From positions 3,142,888 to 3,206,887 of the forward strand of contig NZ_PGFQ01000001.1 of NCBI RefSeq assembly GCF_029870955.1: DNA of 64,000 bases, given 5' to 3'. Positions 38,599 through 49,133 of the stretch are shown piece by piece. The position numbers were made by a program, and so were the translations under genes. The notes beneath the pieces are model-generated. The model saw only the letters and a list, made by a program, of their open reading frames with translations. It was not told the DNA's origin and made no database searches. The DNA comes from Sulfitobacter faviae (GTDB taxonomy: Bacteria; Pseudomonadota; Alphaproteobacteria; Rhodobacterales; Rhodobacteraceae). Every line of letters starts with the position of its first letter. Position 1 is the first letter of the stretch.

Positions 38599-39663
38599 AT
38601 GCGACGCCTGCTCATCACCACGATCCTGACGATCGCCTGCGCGGCGGGCCCGCTGGCCGCCGCCGGAACCGGCTTTACCCCCGCCCTGTCTGCCACCGCT
38701 GTCGACACCAATGGCCCTGGGACGCTTTGGCTCGCCAAAGACGATAAGGGCAAGGACAAGAAAGACAAAAAGGCAAAGAAGAAGGAAAAGCACGAAAAGA
38801 AGGCGGAGAAAAAGAAAGACAAGCGCGACAAGACGGCTGAAAAGCACAAAGAGAAAAAGGCCAAGAAAAACAAGAAGGACGACAAGGTCGAGATCAAGCT
38901 CAATGGCGACAAGGTCAAGATCAAGGGCGATAAGGTCGGACTGCCGAAGGGCGTTGACCGTGCCGAGTTTGATCAGCGCGTGACCCGATTTACCCAAGAT
39001 CGCGAGACCACCGTCACCCGTCTTCTGAACACCCCCGCCCCCGAGGGGCGCGACATGGCCGTCATCCTCGGCGCCGCAGCCTTGGCATTGGCCGCGCCTG
39101 ACCTGAATGCCGCCGCGCTTCCCGAGGAGGAGTTGATCACCTATCGCAATTGCCCGCCCGGACTGGCCAAGAAAGACCCGCCCTGTGTCCCGCCGGGCTT
39201 GGCAAAACAAGGCGTGTCCTATGAACAATGGGCAAGCTATTCCGATGATGAACTCGATGCGCTGTTGGAAGAGCGCCGCGAACCCTATCTGGAGGCCGAC
39301 CCCCTTACGGAACGCGAATTGCTTTTGTTGCGGTCGGATCAAATCGCGCAACTCTACAACCTAGACGCTGCCCCCGACGGGCATCGCTACGCCTTGATCG
39401 ACGGCCAGCCTGTGCTGCTCAGCAACGAAGATCACACCGCTCTGCTGCGCATTAACGAACTGGCCCGGGTGCCGACCATCGGATCGGGTATCAACGTCGC
39501 ACCGACCGCAGCGCTTACTCAGGCCGATCTGATTAACCTCTACGGCTTGGAGGCACCACAAGACGGCTATAACTACGCGGTTTTGAACGGTCAGGTCATC
39601 GCGCTGAAAGACAGCGCCTATGAAACCTTGCAGTTGATCCGCATCGCCCGCGCCGTGCTCTAA
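38599..39663 (+). CDS. exported Lys-rich protein with two C-terminal repeats
   Basis: 354 residues: signal peptide (first 22, ending PLAAAG), a strongly basic Lys-rich segment (about residues 48-110, runs such as KKDKKAKKKEKHEKKAEKKK), a middle part with NCPPGLAKKDPPCVPPGLAK, and two similar C-terminal units. Unit 1 includes QLYNLDAAPDGHRYALIDGQ and unit 2 LINLYGLEAPQDGYNYAVLN, each followed by a helix ending in RI-x-A-R. The repeats recall RcnB-like periplasmic domains, but this is only a visual resemblance. GGAG precedes ATG 38599. Function unknown. Confidence 0.75.
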   Translation: MRRLLITTILTIACAAGPLAAAGTGFTPALSATAVDTNGPGTLWLAKDDKGKDKKDKKAKKKEKHEKKAEKKKDKRDKTAEKHKEKKAKKNKKDDKVEIKLNGDKVKIKGDKVGLPKGVDRAEFDQRVTRFTQDRETTVTRLLNTPAPEGRDMAVILGAAALALAAPDLNAAALPEEELITYRNCPPGLAKKDPPCVPPGLAKQGVSYEQWASYSDDELDALLEERREPYLEADPLTERELLLLRSDQIAQLYNLDAAPDGHRYALIDGQPVLLSNEDHTALLRINELARVPTIGSGINVAPTAALTQADLINLYGLEAPQDGYNYAVLNGQVIALKDSAYETLQLIRIARAVL

Positions 39664-39688
39664 AACACAGCGCTGGCGAAGGGAGTGG

Positions 39689-39722
39689 GTGGCGGCGGTT
39701 ATTCCGCCGCCACTTTCGTTTG
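39689..39722 (+). terminator. terminator overlapping the 3' end of uvrA
   Basis: A perfect 10-bp stem (39689-39698 with 39704-39713, GTGGCGGCGG) and TTTCGTTTG tail, 25 bases behind the Lys-rich gene. The right arm is also uvrA's last codons, so the convergent genes share this stretch. Confidence 0.7.
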
Positions 39723-42581
39723 TTTATGCAGCATCGGCTTCAGGTATTTGCCCGTGTAGCTCTCAGCCACTTCGGCGACCTTCTCCGGCGTGCCCGTGGC
39801 CACGACCCGACCCCCGCCGTCCCCCCCTCGGGGCCAATATCAATGATATGATCCGCGGTTTTCACCACGTCGAGATTATGCTCGATCACCACAACGGAGT
39901 TGCCCTGATCCACCAATTCATGAAGCACTTCCAAGAGCTTACGCACATCTTCAAAATGCAAACCGGTGGTCGGCTCATCGAGAATATAGAGCGTGCGACC
40001 CGTGGAACGCTTGCTCAGTTCCTTGCTAAGCTTCACCCGCTGCGCCTCGCCGCCGGAAAGGGTCGTCGCCTGCTGACCGACCTTGATATACCCAAGTCCA
40101 ACCCGCATCAGCGCATCCATCTTCTCACGGATCGACGGCACTGCGGCAAAGAAGCTCTGCGCATCTTCTACAGTCATATCAAGAACATCGGCGATGCTCT
40201 TGCCCTTAAACTTCACCTCCAGCGTCTCGCGGTTATAGCGCGCGCCCTTACAGGTCTCACATTCCACATAGACATCCGGCAGGAAGTGCATCTCGATCTT
40301 GATGACCCCGTCGCCCTGACAGGCTTCACAACGCCCCCCTTCACGTTGAAGGAGAAGCGCCCGGGCTTGTAGCCGCGCTCCTTGGCCTCCGGCAGACCGG
40401 CAAACCAGTCGCGGATTGGGGTGAAGGCCCCGGTGTAAGTCGCTGGATTAGAACGCGGAGTCCGCCCAATCGGGCGTTGGTCAATGTCGATGACCTTATC
40501 GAGATGCTCCAACCCTTTGATCGTCTGACACGGTGCAGGTGTCTGTCGCGCACCGTTCAGATTCATCGAAGCGGTCTTGAACAAGGTCTCAATCGTCAGG
40601 GTTGATTTGCCGCCCCCCGACACGCCCGTCACGCAGACAAATTTCCCCAGCGGAAAGTCCACCGTCACATTCTGCAAGTTGTTGCCAGTGGCCTTTACCA
40701 CCTGCAACTTCTTCTTATTCCCCTTGCGCCGCTTCGCCGGGACAGAGATCTCGCGAACGCCGGTAAGGTATTGACCCGTCACAGAATTCGGATCGGCTGC
40801 AACCTCTTGCGGCGTTCCATGGCTGATAACCTGCCCGCCGTGGACCCCAGCCCCGGCCCGATGTCAAAGACGTAATCCGCCTCGCGGATGGCTTCCTCAT
40901 CGTGCTCCACCACGATCACGGTATTCCCCTGATCGCGCAGGTTCTTCAGTGTATCGAGGAGACGGTCATTGTCACGCTGGTGCAGACCAATCGATGGCTC
41001 ATCAAGAACGTAGAGAACGCCCGTCAGCCCCGAGCCGATCTGGCTCGCCAAACGAATGCGCTGGCTCTCACCACCACTTAAAGTACCGCTTGAACGTGAC
41101 ATCGTAAGGTACTCAAGACCAACGTTATTTAGAAATCCGAGACGCTCCCGGATTTCCTTCAAAATGGCCCGGGCAATCTCGTTCTTCTGATCGGTCAAAT
41201 GGTCTGGTACCGTCTTGCACCAGTCGAAAGCCTCGCGGATCGACATCTCGACCACTTTGCCGATATGCAGCAATTCATCTTCACCGCCGTCGCGCGGGCC
41301 AATCCGCACCGCCAGCGCTTCGGGCCGCAGGCGATAGCCGCCGCAGGTGCCGCAGGGGCGGTTATTCTGATAGCGTTCGAACTCCTCGCGCACCCAATTA
41401 CTATCGGTTTCGCGGTAGCGCCGCTGCATGTTGGGGATGACACCTTCGAACACCCGCTTCACCTCATAGACGCGGCCGCCTTCGTCATAACGGAAGATGA
41501 TCTCTTCTTTGCCGGAGCCGTGGAGGAAGACGTTCTGAACCTTTTCAGGCAGGTCTTTCCAACGTGTCTTCTGATCAAAATTATAATGTTTCGCAATGGC
41601 TTCGATGGTCTGCTTAAAGTACGGAGACTTCCCCTTACGCCATGGTGCCAACGCCCCATCATAGATCTTTAGGTTTTGATCTGGCACCACCAAACGTTCG
41701 TCGAAGAAAAGCTCAACCCCAAGGCCGTCGCAAGACGGGCATGCCCCAAAGGGCGCGTTGAAAGAGAACAGCCGAGGCTCGATCTCTGGAATGGTGAAGC
41801 CACTGACGGGACAGGCAAATTTCTCAGAGAACGTATGGCGTTCCGGTTCGCCTTCACTGGGGGCCGTCTCCAAAACGGCGATCCCATCGGCAAGGTCGAG
41901 CGCTGTGCGGAGCGAGTCCGCAAGCCGCGTTTCCAAACCTTCACGCACCACGATCCGGTCGACGACGACGTCGATGTCATGGCGGAATTTCTTATCCAAG
42001 GTGGGCGGCTCATCAAGATCGTAGAAGTCGCCATTCACCTTGACCCGCTGGAAGCCCTGCTTGCGCAACTCAATGAATTCCTTGCGGTATTCGCCTTTCC
42101 GGTCGCGGATGATGGGGGCCAGCAGATAGGCCCGCGTGCCCTCTTCCATCGTCATGATCCGGTCGACCATATCCTGCACCTGCTGGGCCTCGATAGGCTT
42201 GCCGGTGGCGGGGCTATAGGGCGTGCCGACGCGGGCGAAAAGCAGACGCAGGTAATCGTAGATCTCGGTCACCGTGCCGACGGTCGACCTCGGGTTCTTC
42301 GACGTGGTTTTTTGCTCGATCGAGATGGCGGGGCTGAGGCCGGAAATGTGATCCACATCCGGCTTTTGCATCATATCAAGGAACTGCCGCGCATAGGCCG
42401 AGAGCGATTCCACATAGCGCCGCTGCCCTTCGGCATAGATCGTGTCGAAGGCAAGGCTCGACTTACCGGAACCAGAAAGCCCGGTGATTACAACCAGTTG
42501 GTCCCGTGGAATATCCACGTCGATGTTCTTCAAATTGTGCTCGCGCGCGCCGCGCACTTCAATATTCTTCAGCTCAGCCAT
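39699..42581 (-). CDS. uvrA: excinuclease ABC subunit A (frame broken three times)
   Basis: Damage-recognition ATPase of nucleotide excision repair. ATG 42581 starts [20 protein letters not shown]; a GTG one codon upstream is also open. Walker [21 protein letters not shown], zinc-finger cysteines in CPSCDGLG and CGTCGGYRL, the ABC signature [16 protein letters not shown], second Walker [13 protein letters not shown], and second signature [15 protein letters not shown] are all present. Three single-base losses split it: C runs at 40845-40848, 40334-40339 and 39821-39827. Repairing each gives [30 protein letters not shown] and [16 protein letters not shown], and about 961 residues ending TKVAAE. 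Confidence 0.95.
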
Positions 42582-42647
42582 CACATGCCCCTCTTAACGA
42601 TTTGTACATAGGTGCTGATGCAGTGTTTTCCAACGGAAAAGTGAGAA

Positions 42648-43821
42648 CTAAACAGGAACGTGCCGCCTGCGACGTCGGGCCGCACCGAGGAGAAGATGTG
42701 CCACAAGCCCCATAACGAAAGCCCCGCCCGCGAGTAGCGGCAGCGCCGCAGCGCCGAAGCTTGCCAGGCCGAAGGCCATGACCGGCGTGCCAAGGCTGTT
42801 GCCGAGGTTGCCCATCTGCGCCACCGCGCCGTTGGCCTGCGCCTGCGCGGTGGCGCCGGTATTTAGCTGCGCCACAGCGGTGAAACTTGCCCCTTGGATC
42901 AGCCCCATGGCCCCTGCAAGTGCCAGACAGGCCAGCGGGGTGCCGGGGGCGAGCCAGAGCCAAACCATTGAAAGGGCCGAAAGGCCAAAGCCCGTTTGCA
43001 CGACGTAGACCGCTGGCAGGCGGCGCAGCAGTGCCACGCCGATGGTCATCGACACCGCGATACTGGTGAGCGGCATCGCGGCCATTGTGACCGCGCGCCA
43101 TGCCTCGGGGAGGTAGGGCGGCAAGACAGTGAGGATGGAGACGAAGCTGAATGTATAGAACAGCCAACCCGCCGCCGGAGCGGAGAGAAAGGGTGACCGG
43201 TAAATCGCAAGGTGATCGCGGAGCATCTGCGGCAGGGAGAACGGGGCTGCGCGCCCTCCTCCGGCAAGCTGCGCAGGCTGGCGGAGAGCACCAGCGCGCA
43301 GCCCGCCATATAAGCCGCGTGAACAGCGAAGAGCGCTGGCACACCCCAGCTCAATGCGAGCGGACGGCCGAAAAGCGTCAGGACCGCGAAGGCCACGCCG
43401 AAGAAGGTGCCCCAGAGGGTCAGGGTAAACCCGCGGTCTTTCACGGCGCTCAGCTGCGCGATGAGGGTCGGCGCGGCGACGACGATGGCCAGATGCGACA
43501 GCCCTTCGACGACACGGCTGGCCAGCATCCAGCCAAAGCCCGGCAAGAACGCCTGAAAAGCCGACACGGCCGCGCCGAGCCAGAGGGCGAAGAGAAGCGC
43601 GCGGCGATAGCGGACTCGGGCGACCACCAGCCCCGCCACGACACCAAGGAGGATACCGACACCACCCACCAATGAGACCAAAAACCCGAGCGCCGCCCCG
43701 GCCTGCGGGTAGATATCCGGCAACAGATCGAAGATGACGCTCATCTTGCCATATTGCGCTGCCGCCCCAGCCCCGCAGCCCAAAGCGCGAAGACGCGCGG
43801 AAAGGAGGTTTGTTCAGCCAT
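42648..43821 (-). CDS. MFS transporter (frame broken once or twice)
   Basis: Twelve-helix major-facilitator protein of about 391 residues. The first half contains GAALGFLVSLVGGVGILLGV and ASRVVEGLSHLAIVVAAPTL; the second begins MLRDHLAIYRSPFLSAPAAG and ends GAARRRRRHVPV. The break at the four-G run 43243-43246 needs one base to join AQPPFSLPQMLRDH. A second break at 43765-43768 is inferred because ATG 43821 then gives MAEQTSFPRVFALWAAGLGA, a normal N-terminus; otherwise translation could start at ATG 43744. It starts 6 bases after the methyltransferase stop. Substrate unknown. Confidence 0.8.
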
Positions 43822-43827
43822 CCGCCC

Positions 43828-44391
43828 TCAAGCCTTTTGGGCCAGCGCCCATGCGCAGAGTGGCATCTCGGGATCGTTGGTCAGATCATCTGTGGTCTTG
43901 TCGAAAGCCGGGGGCCAGTCGGGTTCTAGATTGCGTGCGGCGGCGGCACGGTTGCCCCATTGTTTGGCGGTGATCCGGTGCGCGTCGAACCCGGCCTCGA
44001 TCAGCAGGTTCTTCAGGCCCCGGGCGGACCAACGGGAGTTGTCATTTGGGGCGGCATGAAAGGGGATGAAAAACGGCACGGCGATCCAGAAATATCCGCC
44101 CGGCCTGAGCATCTGTTGAACATGCCCCAAGGCCGTATAGGGCCGGTCGAGATGCTCCCACACCTGATTGGCGAGGATCAGATCGAACTGCCGCGCGGCA
44201 CCGCTCGCAGGATCGGTGAAGGGCCCTGCGCAGATGTCATAGGTCGGATAGGCGAACTGGGTGTAGCTCTTGAACGTGAACCGTTTGCCGAACTTGCCGG
44301 AGATCTCGGCGGCATCCAGCGCTTCAGGGTTCAAACGGTCAATCATCCGGCGGGTGCTGCGGTGCATGACGACACGGTTTAGGCTGACCAC
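43828..44391 (-). CDS. class I SAM-dependent methyltransferase-like protein
   Basis: 187 residues. FDLILANQVWEHLDRPYTAL and MLRPGGYFWIAVPF are the typical motifs after the SAM-binding loop (acidic residue, then D/N-Q-V-x-E-H and R-P-G-G). The usual glycine loop is replaced by EISGKFGKRFTFKSYTQFAYP, as in the subgroup of short sugar- or glycan-associated methyltransferases. It lies between lpdA and the MFS gene on the same strand, with which it probably forms an operon. Substrate unknown. Confidence 0.8.
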   Translation of the reverse strand: MVSLNRVVMHRSTRRMIDRLNPEALDAAEISGKFGKRFTFKSYTQFAYPTYDICAGPFTDPASGAARQFDLILANQVWEHLDRPYTALGHVQQMLRPGGYFWIAVPFFIPFHAAPNDNSRWSARGLKNLLIEAGFDAHRITAKQWGNRAAAARNLEPDWPPAFDKTTDDLTNDPEMPLCAWALAQKA

Positions 44392-44463
44392 GACATGGCT
44401 CCCGACGGTTTGGCCGAAGTGCGAGGGGGCGAGGCGCGTTGGGCGCGCCCTGCCCCGCGCACC

Positions 44464-45858
44464 TTACATATGGATCACGCGGTCGAAAGCGTCGAGCACG
44501 GATTCATGCATCATCTCGCTGAGCGTTGGATGCGGGAAGACGGTGTTCATCAGGTCTTCTTCGGTGGTCTCCAACTGGCGGCCCACGACATAGCCTTGGA
44601 TCAGCTCCGTCACCTCGGCCCCGACCATGTGCGCGCCCAGAAGTTCTCCGGTTTTGGCGTCGAAGATGGTTTTCACCAGCCCCTCAGGCTCCCCCAAAGC
44701 CACGGCCTTGCCATTGCCGATGAAGGGGAAGCGCCCGACCTTGATGTCATAGCCCTGCTCTTTGGCCTTCGCCTCGGTCAGCCCGACGGAGGCGACTTGG
44801 GGGTGGCAATAGGTGCAGCCGGCGATGCTTTCGGGTTTGACGGGATGGGGTTTCTGGCCCGCGATCAGCTCGGCCACCATGACGCCCTCGTGGCTCGCCT
44901 TATGCGCAAGCCAGGGCGCGCCGGCGATGTCGCCGATGGCAAAGAGCCCATCGACCCCGGTGCGGCAGTATTCATCCGTCACGACATGGGTGCGGTCAAC
45001 CTTGACGCCAAGCTCTTCCAGCCCCAGCCCTTCGGTATTGCCGACGATGCCAACGGCGGAGATCACGGTGTCGAACTCAAGCTTCTCGACCTTGCCGTCC
45101 CGTTCGATATGGGCGGTGACCTTATCCTCGGCACGGTCGAGCTTCTTGACTGTGGCCTTTTGCATGATGGTCATGCCCTGTTTTTCGAATGCCTTTTTGG
45201 CGAATTTCGAAATCTCTTCGTCTTCGACCGGCAGCACGCGGTCCATCACCTCGACCACGGTGGTATCGGCGCCGAGGGTGTTGTAAAAGCTCGCAAATTC
45301 GATTCCGATAGCACCGGACCCGATGACCAGCAGTTTCTTGGGGTCATGCACAGGTTGCAGGGCGTGGCGATAGGTCCAGACGCGTTTGCCGTCCGCCTCT
45401 AGCCCCGGCAATTCGCGGGCGCGCGCGCCGGTGGCCAGCACGATATTCTTGGACGTCAACTCTTCGCTGCCCTTGTCGGTTTTAACGGAGACCTTCCCCT
45501 TTGCGGGGATCGAGGCTTCGCCCATGAAGACCTCGACCTTGTTTTTCTTCAGCAGGTGTTTGACCCCGCCTTCCATCTGTTTGGCCACGCCGCGCGAGCG
45601 TTTGACCACGGCGGCAAGATCATAGTCGATCTTATCCGCCGCCAGACCGAAATCTTTGGCACGGTGCATCAGGTGGAACACTTCGGCAGAGCGCAGCAAC
45701 GCCTTGGTGGGGATGCAGCCCCAGTTCAGGCAGATGCCGCCGAGGTTCTCCCGTTCGACCACCGCGACCTTCAGGCCGAGCTGGGCACCACGGATCGCGG
45801 CGACATAGCCGCCCGGCCCCGCACCGATCACGATCAGATCAAAGGATTTGGCAGCCAT
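44464..45858 (-). CDS. lpdA: dihydrolipoyl dehydrogenase (E3)
   Basis: FAD enzyme reoxidising dihydrolipoamide in the pyruvate and 2-oxoglutarate dehydrogenase complexes. 464 residues: FAD motif DLIVIGAGPGGYVAAIRGAQ, redox disulfide in GGICLNWGCIPTKALL, NAD motif LLVIGSGAIGIEFASFY, and the catalytic His-Glu in FPHPTLSEMMHESVLDAF. It lies 13 kb from pdhABC but shares their operator-like motif, in a large palindrome 23 bases upstream of the start. That argues for joint regulation. Confidence 0.95.
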   Translation of the reverse strand: MAAKSFDLIVIGAGPGGYVAAIRGAQLGLKVAVVERENLGGICLNWGCIPTKALLRSAEVFHLMHRAKDFGLAADKIDYDLAAVVKRSRGVAKQMEGGVKHLLKKNKVEVFMGEASIPAKGKVSVKTDKGSEELTSKNIVLATGARARELPGLEADGKRVWTYRHALQPVHDPKKLLVIGSGAIGIEFASFYNTLGADTTVVEVMDRVLPVEDEEISKFAKKAFEKQGMTIMQKATVKKLDRAEDKVTAHIERDGKVEKLEFDTVISAVGIVGNTEGLGLEELGVKVDRTHVVTDEYCRTGVDGLFAIGDIAGAPWLAHKASHEGVMVAELIAGQKPHPVKPESIAGCTYCHPQVASVGLTEAKAKEQGYDIKVGRFPFIGNGKAVALGEPEGLVKTIFDAKTGELLGAHMVGAEVTELIQGYVVGRQLETTEEDLMNTVFPHPTLSEMMHESVLDAFDRVIHM

Positions 45859-45880
45859 GGCAAGGACCTCGCGTTAGGGT

Positions 45881-45916
45881 TTGCAAATATAGTTTACCGC
45901 TAAACCATATTTGCAA
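45881..45916. promoter_or_regulatory. 36-bp palindrome in the lpdA leader
   Basis: Outer arms TTGCAAATAT (45881-45890) and ATATTTGCAA (45907-45916) flank GTTTACCGCTAAAC (45892-45905); all are centred on the same point (45898/45899). Only two base pairs of the eighteen fail. The inner 14-mer is the same motif as before pdhA and gap. It lies 23-58 bases before the lpdA start, a likely repressor position. Confidence 0.7.
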
Positions 45917-45955
45917 TCGCCACAACCACGCGTGTTGCCCCGGCCTGCCCAAGGC

Positions 45956-46555
45956 TCAGGCCGCTTGAAGTTCCGCGCGCAGGTCCTTGACCGTCCGGCC
46001 ATAGCCGCCCGCGTCGAGATAGGAGGTCTCCTGCGCGGTGAAACTGCGTGACAGCGCCGCGTTGCGATAGGGAAAGCGGCCAAACTGGCGGATCACTTCG
46101 CGGTGGGCGCGGGCATGCAACAGGTTGCTGCCATCGCTTTTCGGCATCCGTTCGCACATCAGACGCACGCAGCGATCTTGGTCGCAGAGGTTCTCGGAAT
46201 GCATCAGCGGCAGATAGAAGAACTGCCGCGCGGGCGCCTCAACGCGCATGTCCCAGCCTTTCTCGATCGCCAGTTTTGCCGCCGCCAGCGCGATACGGTC
46301 GCTGGAAAACGCCTTGCCCGTGTCGCGGAACATGTTGCGCGGGAATTGATCGGTCAGGATCAGAAAGGCCAGCGCGTCGGTGGGATTGGTCAGCCAATGG
46401 TTCAGCTTGCCAGCCTGCGCCTCATCCCAAAGCCCCTCGAAACGCGCACGGATATCGGCATCCAGCGTTTCGGAACTGTTGTACCATCCGGCCGGACCTA
46501 CGTCTTCGAGCCAGAAATTCAGTACATCTTGGGGTTCTGCATTTGTGGCAGCCAT
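45956..46555 (-). CDS. DUF924 family protein
   Basis: 199 residues from ATG 46555, behind AAAGGAGTG. All-helical DUF924 pattern: VLNFWLEDVGPAGWY at the start, LAFLILTDQFPRNMFRDTGK in the middle and FFYLPLMHSENLCDQDRCVR. Some relatives are described as tetratricopeptide-like; no biochemical role is known to me. It follows the MFS gene by 66 bases and precedes the lpdA leader. Confidence 0.88.
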   Translation of the reverse strand: MAATNAEPQDVLNFWLEDVGPAGWYNSSETLDADIRARFEGLWDEAQAGKLNHWLTNPTDALAFLILTDQFPRNMFRDTGKAFSSDRIALAAAKLAIEKGWDMRVEAPARQFFYLPLMHSENLCDQDRCVRLMCERMPKSDGSNLLHARAHREVIRQFGRFPYRNAALSRSFTAQETSYLDAGGYGRTVKDLRAELQAA

Positions 46556-46621
46556 CCCGCACACTCCTTTGCCGCAATCTGGGCGTTTCGTTAAAGTTAA
46601 GAACGTCTTACCGCAAAAAGC

Positions 46622-47956
46622 CTAGTCACGTTTTATGTCATCCGCGACATCGTTATCGCTATCAGGGGCGTTTTTCTCTGCTTCGGCGTTTTCTTGGGCA
46701 GCTTCCTCGGCGGCCTCCTGTTCCGTTTCAATGATATATTCCTGCGCGATCTCCACGGCCACGGCAGTGGCCGAGGGGTAGATCGGCACGTAGTTGCCTG
46801 TCTCGTCGACCGGTACCGCGGCACGCTGTGTCTTACGATAGGAGGCATAGGCGGCCAGAGCGGCGAAAAGCACGGCGGTGAACAGGTAAAAGCCCCCCGG
46901 CCCAAGCGCCGTGCCCATCATCCAACCAGTGATCACCGGGCCCAGAACCGCACCCAAGCCGTTGATAAATATCATCCCGCCCGAGGCCGAGGCCATGTCC
47001 TCATGCTCCAGAAAGTCGTTGGTGTGGGCCATGAGCAGCGAGTAGAGCGGGTTCGACATGCCCCCCACCAGAAAGGCCGTGGCCAGCAGGATCGGGAAGA
47101 CATGGCCCAGCGTCATCCCGATGACCGAGCCGATACCGCCGAGCGTGGCAACGATGACAATCAGGCTACGGCGGTCCATGCGGTCCGAGATCCAGCCGAT
47201 GGGGTATTGGAGGATTACGGAGCCGACGAAGAACATGGCCACGAAAAGTGAAATCTGCCCGACACTCAGCCCGGCTTCGGCGCCGTAAACCGCCGCCATG
47301 CCGAATTGCGCCGAGAAGACGCCGCCCAGAAGGAACATGCCCACACAGCCCAAGGGCGAGAAATCCATCAACTCGCGCAGGCTCATCGGTTTGGTGGTGT
47401 CAAAAGGCGGTGTCGGGCTGATCGACAGAAGGATCGGGGTCACCGCGATGCTCACCAGCACCGAGGGGATGACGAAGAGCACGAAGCCCGAGGGGTCGGC
47501 GGTCAGCAAGAGCGCCTGCGCGATCACGATGCCCAGTGTCTGCACGATCATATAGGCCGAGAGCGCCTGCCCGCGGTTTTCGTTCGTGGCGGCGTTGTTC
47601 AGCCAGCTTTCCGCTGTGACGTAGACGGCGGAGAAGCAAAAGCCGATCAGCACCCGACCCAGCGACCAGACGATGGTGTTGGGGAAGGTCGGATAGATGA
47701 TCATCACCGCCGAGATCAGCGAGGCCAATGCCGCGAAGACCCGCACGTGGCCCACCCGCCGGATCATCCCAGGCGCCATGCGCGACCCACCAAGGAAGCC
47801 CAAGAAATAGGCAGACATGACGATCGACATCTGGAAGGTCGAGAAGCCTTCGATGCCGCCACGGATACCCAGCAATGTGCCCTGCATGCCGTTGCCGACC
47901 ATCAAAAGGCACATGCCCAGCAAAAGCGCCCATGCGCTTGAAACCACTTGAATCAT
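46622..47956 (-). CDS. MFS transporter with an acidic C-terminal tail
   Basis: 444 residues with twelve hydrophobic segments; conserved pieces are GFSTFQMSIVMSAYFLGFLG and VGSVILQYPIGWISDRMDRR (the MFS loop motif G-x-x-x-D-R-x-x-R). The C-terminal 50 residues are a Glu/Ala/Asp-rich cytoplasmic tail (EQEAAEEAAQENAEAEKNAP). Members of this subgroup are described as uncharacterised MFS (sugar-permease-like). Substrate unknown. Confidence 0.85.
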   Translation of the reverse strand: MIQVVSSAWALLLGMCLLMVGNGMQGTLLGIRGGIEGFSTFQMSIVMSAYFLGFLGGSRMAPGMIRRVGHVRVFAALASLISAVMIIYPTFPNTIVWSLGRVLIGFCFSAVYVTAESWLNNAATNENRGQALSAYMIVQTLGIVIAQALLLTADPSGFVLFVIPSVLVSIAVTPILLSISPTPPFDTTKPMSLRELMDFSPLGCVGMFLLGGVFSAQFGMAAVYGAEAGLSVGQISLFVAMFFVGSVILQYPIGWISDRMDRRSLIVIVATLGGIGSVIGMTLGHVFPILLATAFLVGGMSNPLYSLLMAHTNDFLEHEDMASASGGMIFINGLGAVLGPVITGWMMGTALGPGGFYLFTAVLFAALAAYASYRKTQRAAVPVDETGNYVPIYPSATAVAVEIAQEYIIETEQEAAEEAAQENAEAEKNAPDSDNDVADDIKRD

Positions 47957-48028
47957 CAGTCAATTCCTTGTTCGCCCAAGCCCTCCCATGGACGGCAATC
48001 GCAGGCTAGTCACCCCCTGGCGCGACAT

Positions 48029-49093
48029 TCAAGCGGGTTTTTGCGCCTCAGGCAGCAGAAGGGAGGAATCGCCGTAGGAGAAAAAGCGATAGCCCTCGCC
48101 GATGGCATGGGCATAGATGTCTTTCACCCGCTGCACCCCCATGAGGGCCGAGACCAGCATCATCAGCGTCGATTTAGGCAGGTGGAAATTCGTCATCAGC
48201 CCGTCGGTCACGTTGAACTTGAACCCCGGCGTGATGAAAATATCGGTATCCCCTTCCCATGCGGTGATCTCACCCTCGCGCGCCGCCGTCTCAATCAGGC
48301 GCAGGGCGGTGGTGCCCACGGGGATCACGCGCCCTCCGGCGGCGCGGGTGGCGGCAATCTCTTCAGCGGCCTTTGCGCTGACCCGGCCCCATTCGGCGTG
48401 CATTTTGTGTTCCGAGATGTCGTCGACCTTGACCGGCAGGAAGGTGCCCGCGCCGACATGCAGGGTAACATGGCTAAAACTCACGCCCTTCGCGGCCAGC
48501 GCTTCGAGCAGCGGCTCGTCGAAATGCAGCGAGGCTGTGGGCGCCGCGACCGCGCCCGCGTGGCGGGCAAAGACGGTTTGGTAGTCGGTCATGTCCTGCG
48601 CATCGGCGGCGCGTTTGGCGGCGATATAGGGCGGCAGCGGCATCGCCCCCGCGGCATTGAGCGCCGCATCGAAATCGTCGCCCGAACAGTTGAACCGCAG
48701 ATGCCCCTGCCCGTCTTCCACCGCCTCCAACGTGGCACGCAAATCATCGGAAAAGACGACCTCTTCGCCGATCTTCAGCTTGCGCAGCGGTTTGATCAGC
48801 GCCGACCAAGTGCCGTTCCCGCGCGGCTCCAACAGGGTGACTTCGATCTTGGCTTGCACCGCCCCTTGGGCCGAGGCGCGGTGGCGAATGCCGCTCAGCC
48901 GTGCGGGGATCACGCGGGTGTCGTTCAGCACCAATCGGTCGCCGGGGCGCAGCCAGTCGGTCAGATCGGTCACGCGTCGGTCGTGCAGAGCGGCGCCCTC
49001 CGCCACCAGCAACCGCGCAGAGGAGCGCGGGTTGGCGGGGCGGGTGGCGATCAGGGTCTCAGGCAGATCGAAATCGAAATCGGAAAGCTTCAT
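48029..49093 (-). CDS. queA: S-adenosylmethionine:tRNA ribosyltransferase-isomerase
   Basis: Transfers the ribosyl moiety of SAM to preQ1-tRNA to make epoxyqueuosine. 354 residues from ATG 49093: [56 protein letters not shown] and [19 protein letters not shown] are classical QueA blocks. Complete. Other queuosine genes are not in the window. Confidence 0.95.
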   Translation of the reverse strand: MKLSDFDFDLPETLIATRPANPRSSARLLVAEGAALHDRRVTDLTDWLRPGDRLVLNDTRVIPARLSGIRHRASAQGAVQAKIEVTLLEPRGNGTWSALIKPLRKLKIGEEVVFSDDLRATLEAVEDGQGHLRFNCSGDDFDAALNAAGAMPLPPYIAAKRAADAQDMTDYQTVFARHAGAVAAPTASLHFDEPLLEALAAKGVSFSHVTLHVGAGTFLPVKVDDISEHKMHAEWGRVSAKAAEEIAATRAAGGRVIPVGTTALRLIETAAREGEITAWEGDTDIFITPGFKFNVTDGLMTNFHLPKSTLMMLVSALMGVQRVKDIYAHAIGEGYRFFSYGDSSLLLPEAQKPA

Positions 49094-49133
49094 CGGCGCG
49101 GCTCCGGGTCTGGCGGCAGGGTCGCCCCGGCGC

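Noticed and set aside
39699..42581. uvrA as a decaying pseudogene
   Set aside because: All functional motifs intact and each break is one missing C/G in a run, like the breaks in many other genes of the window.
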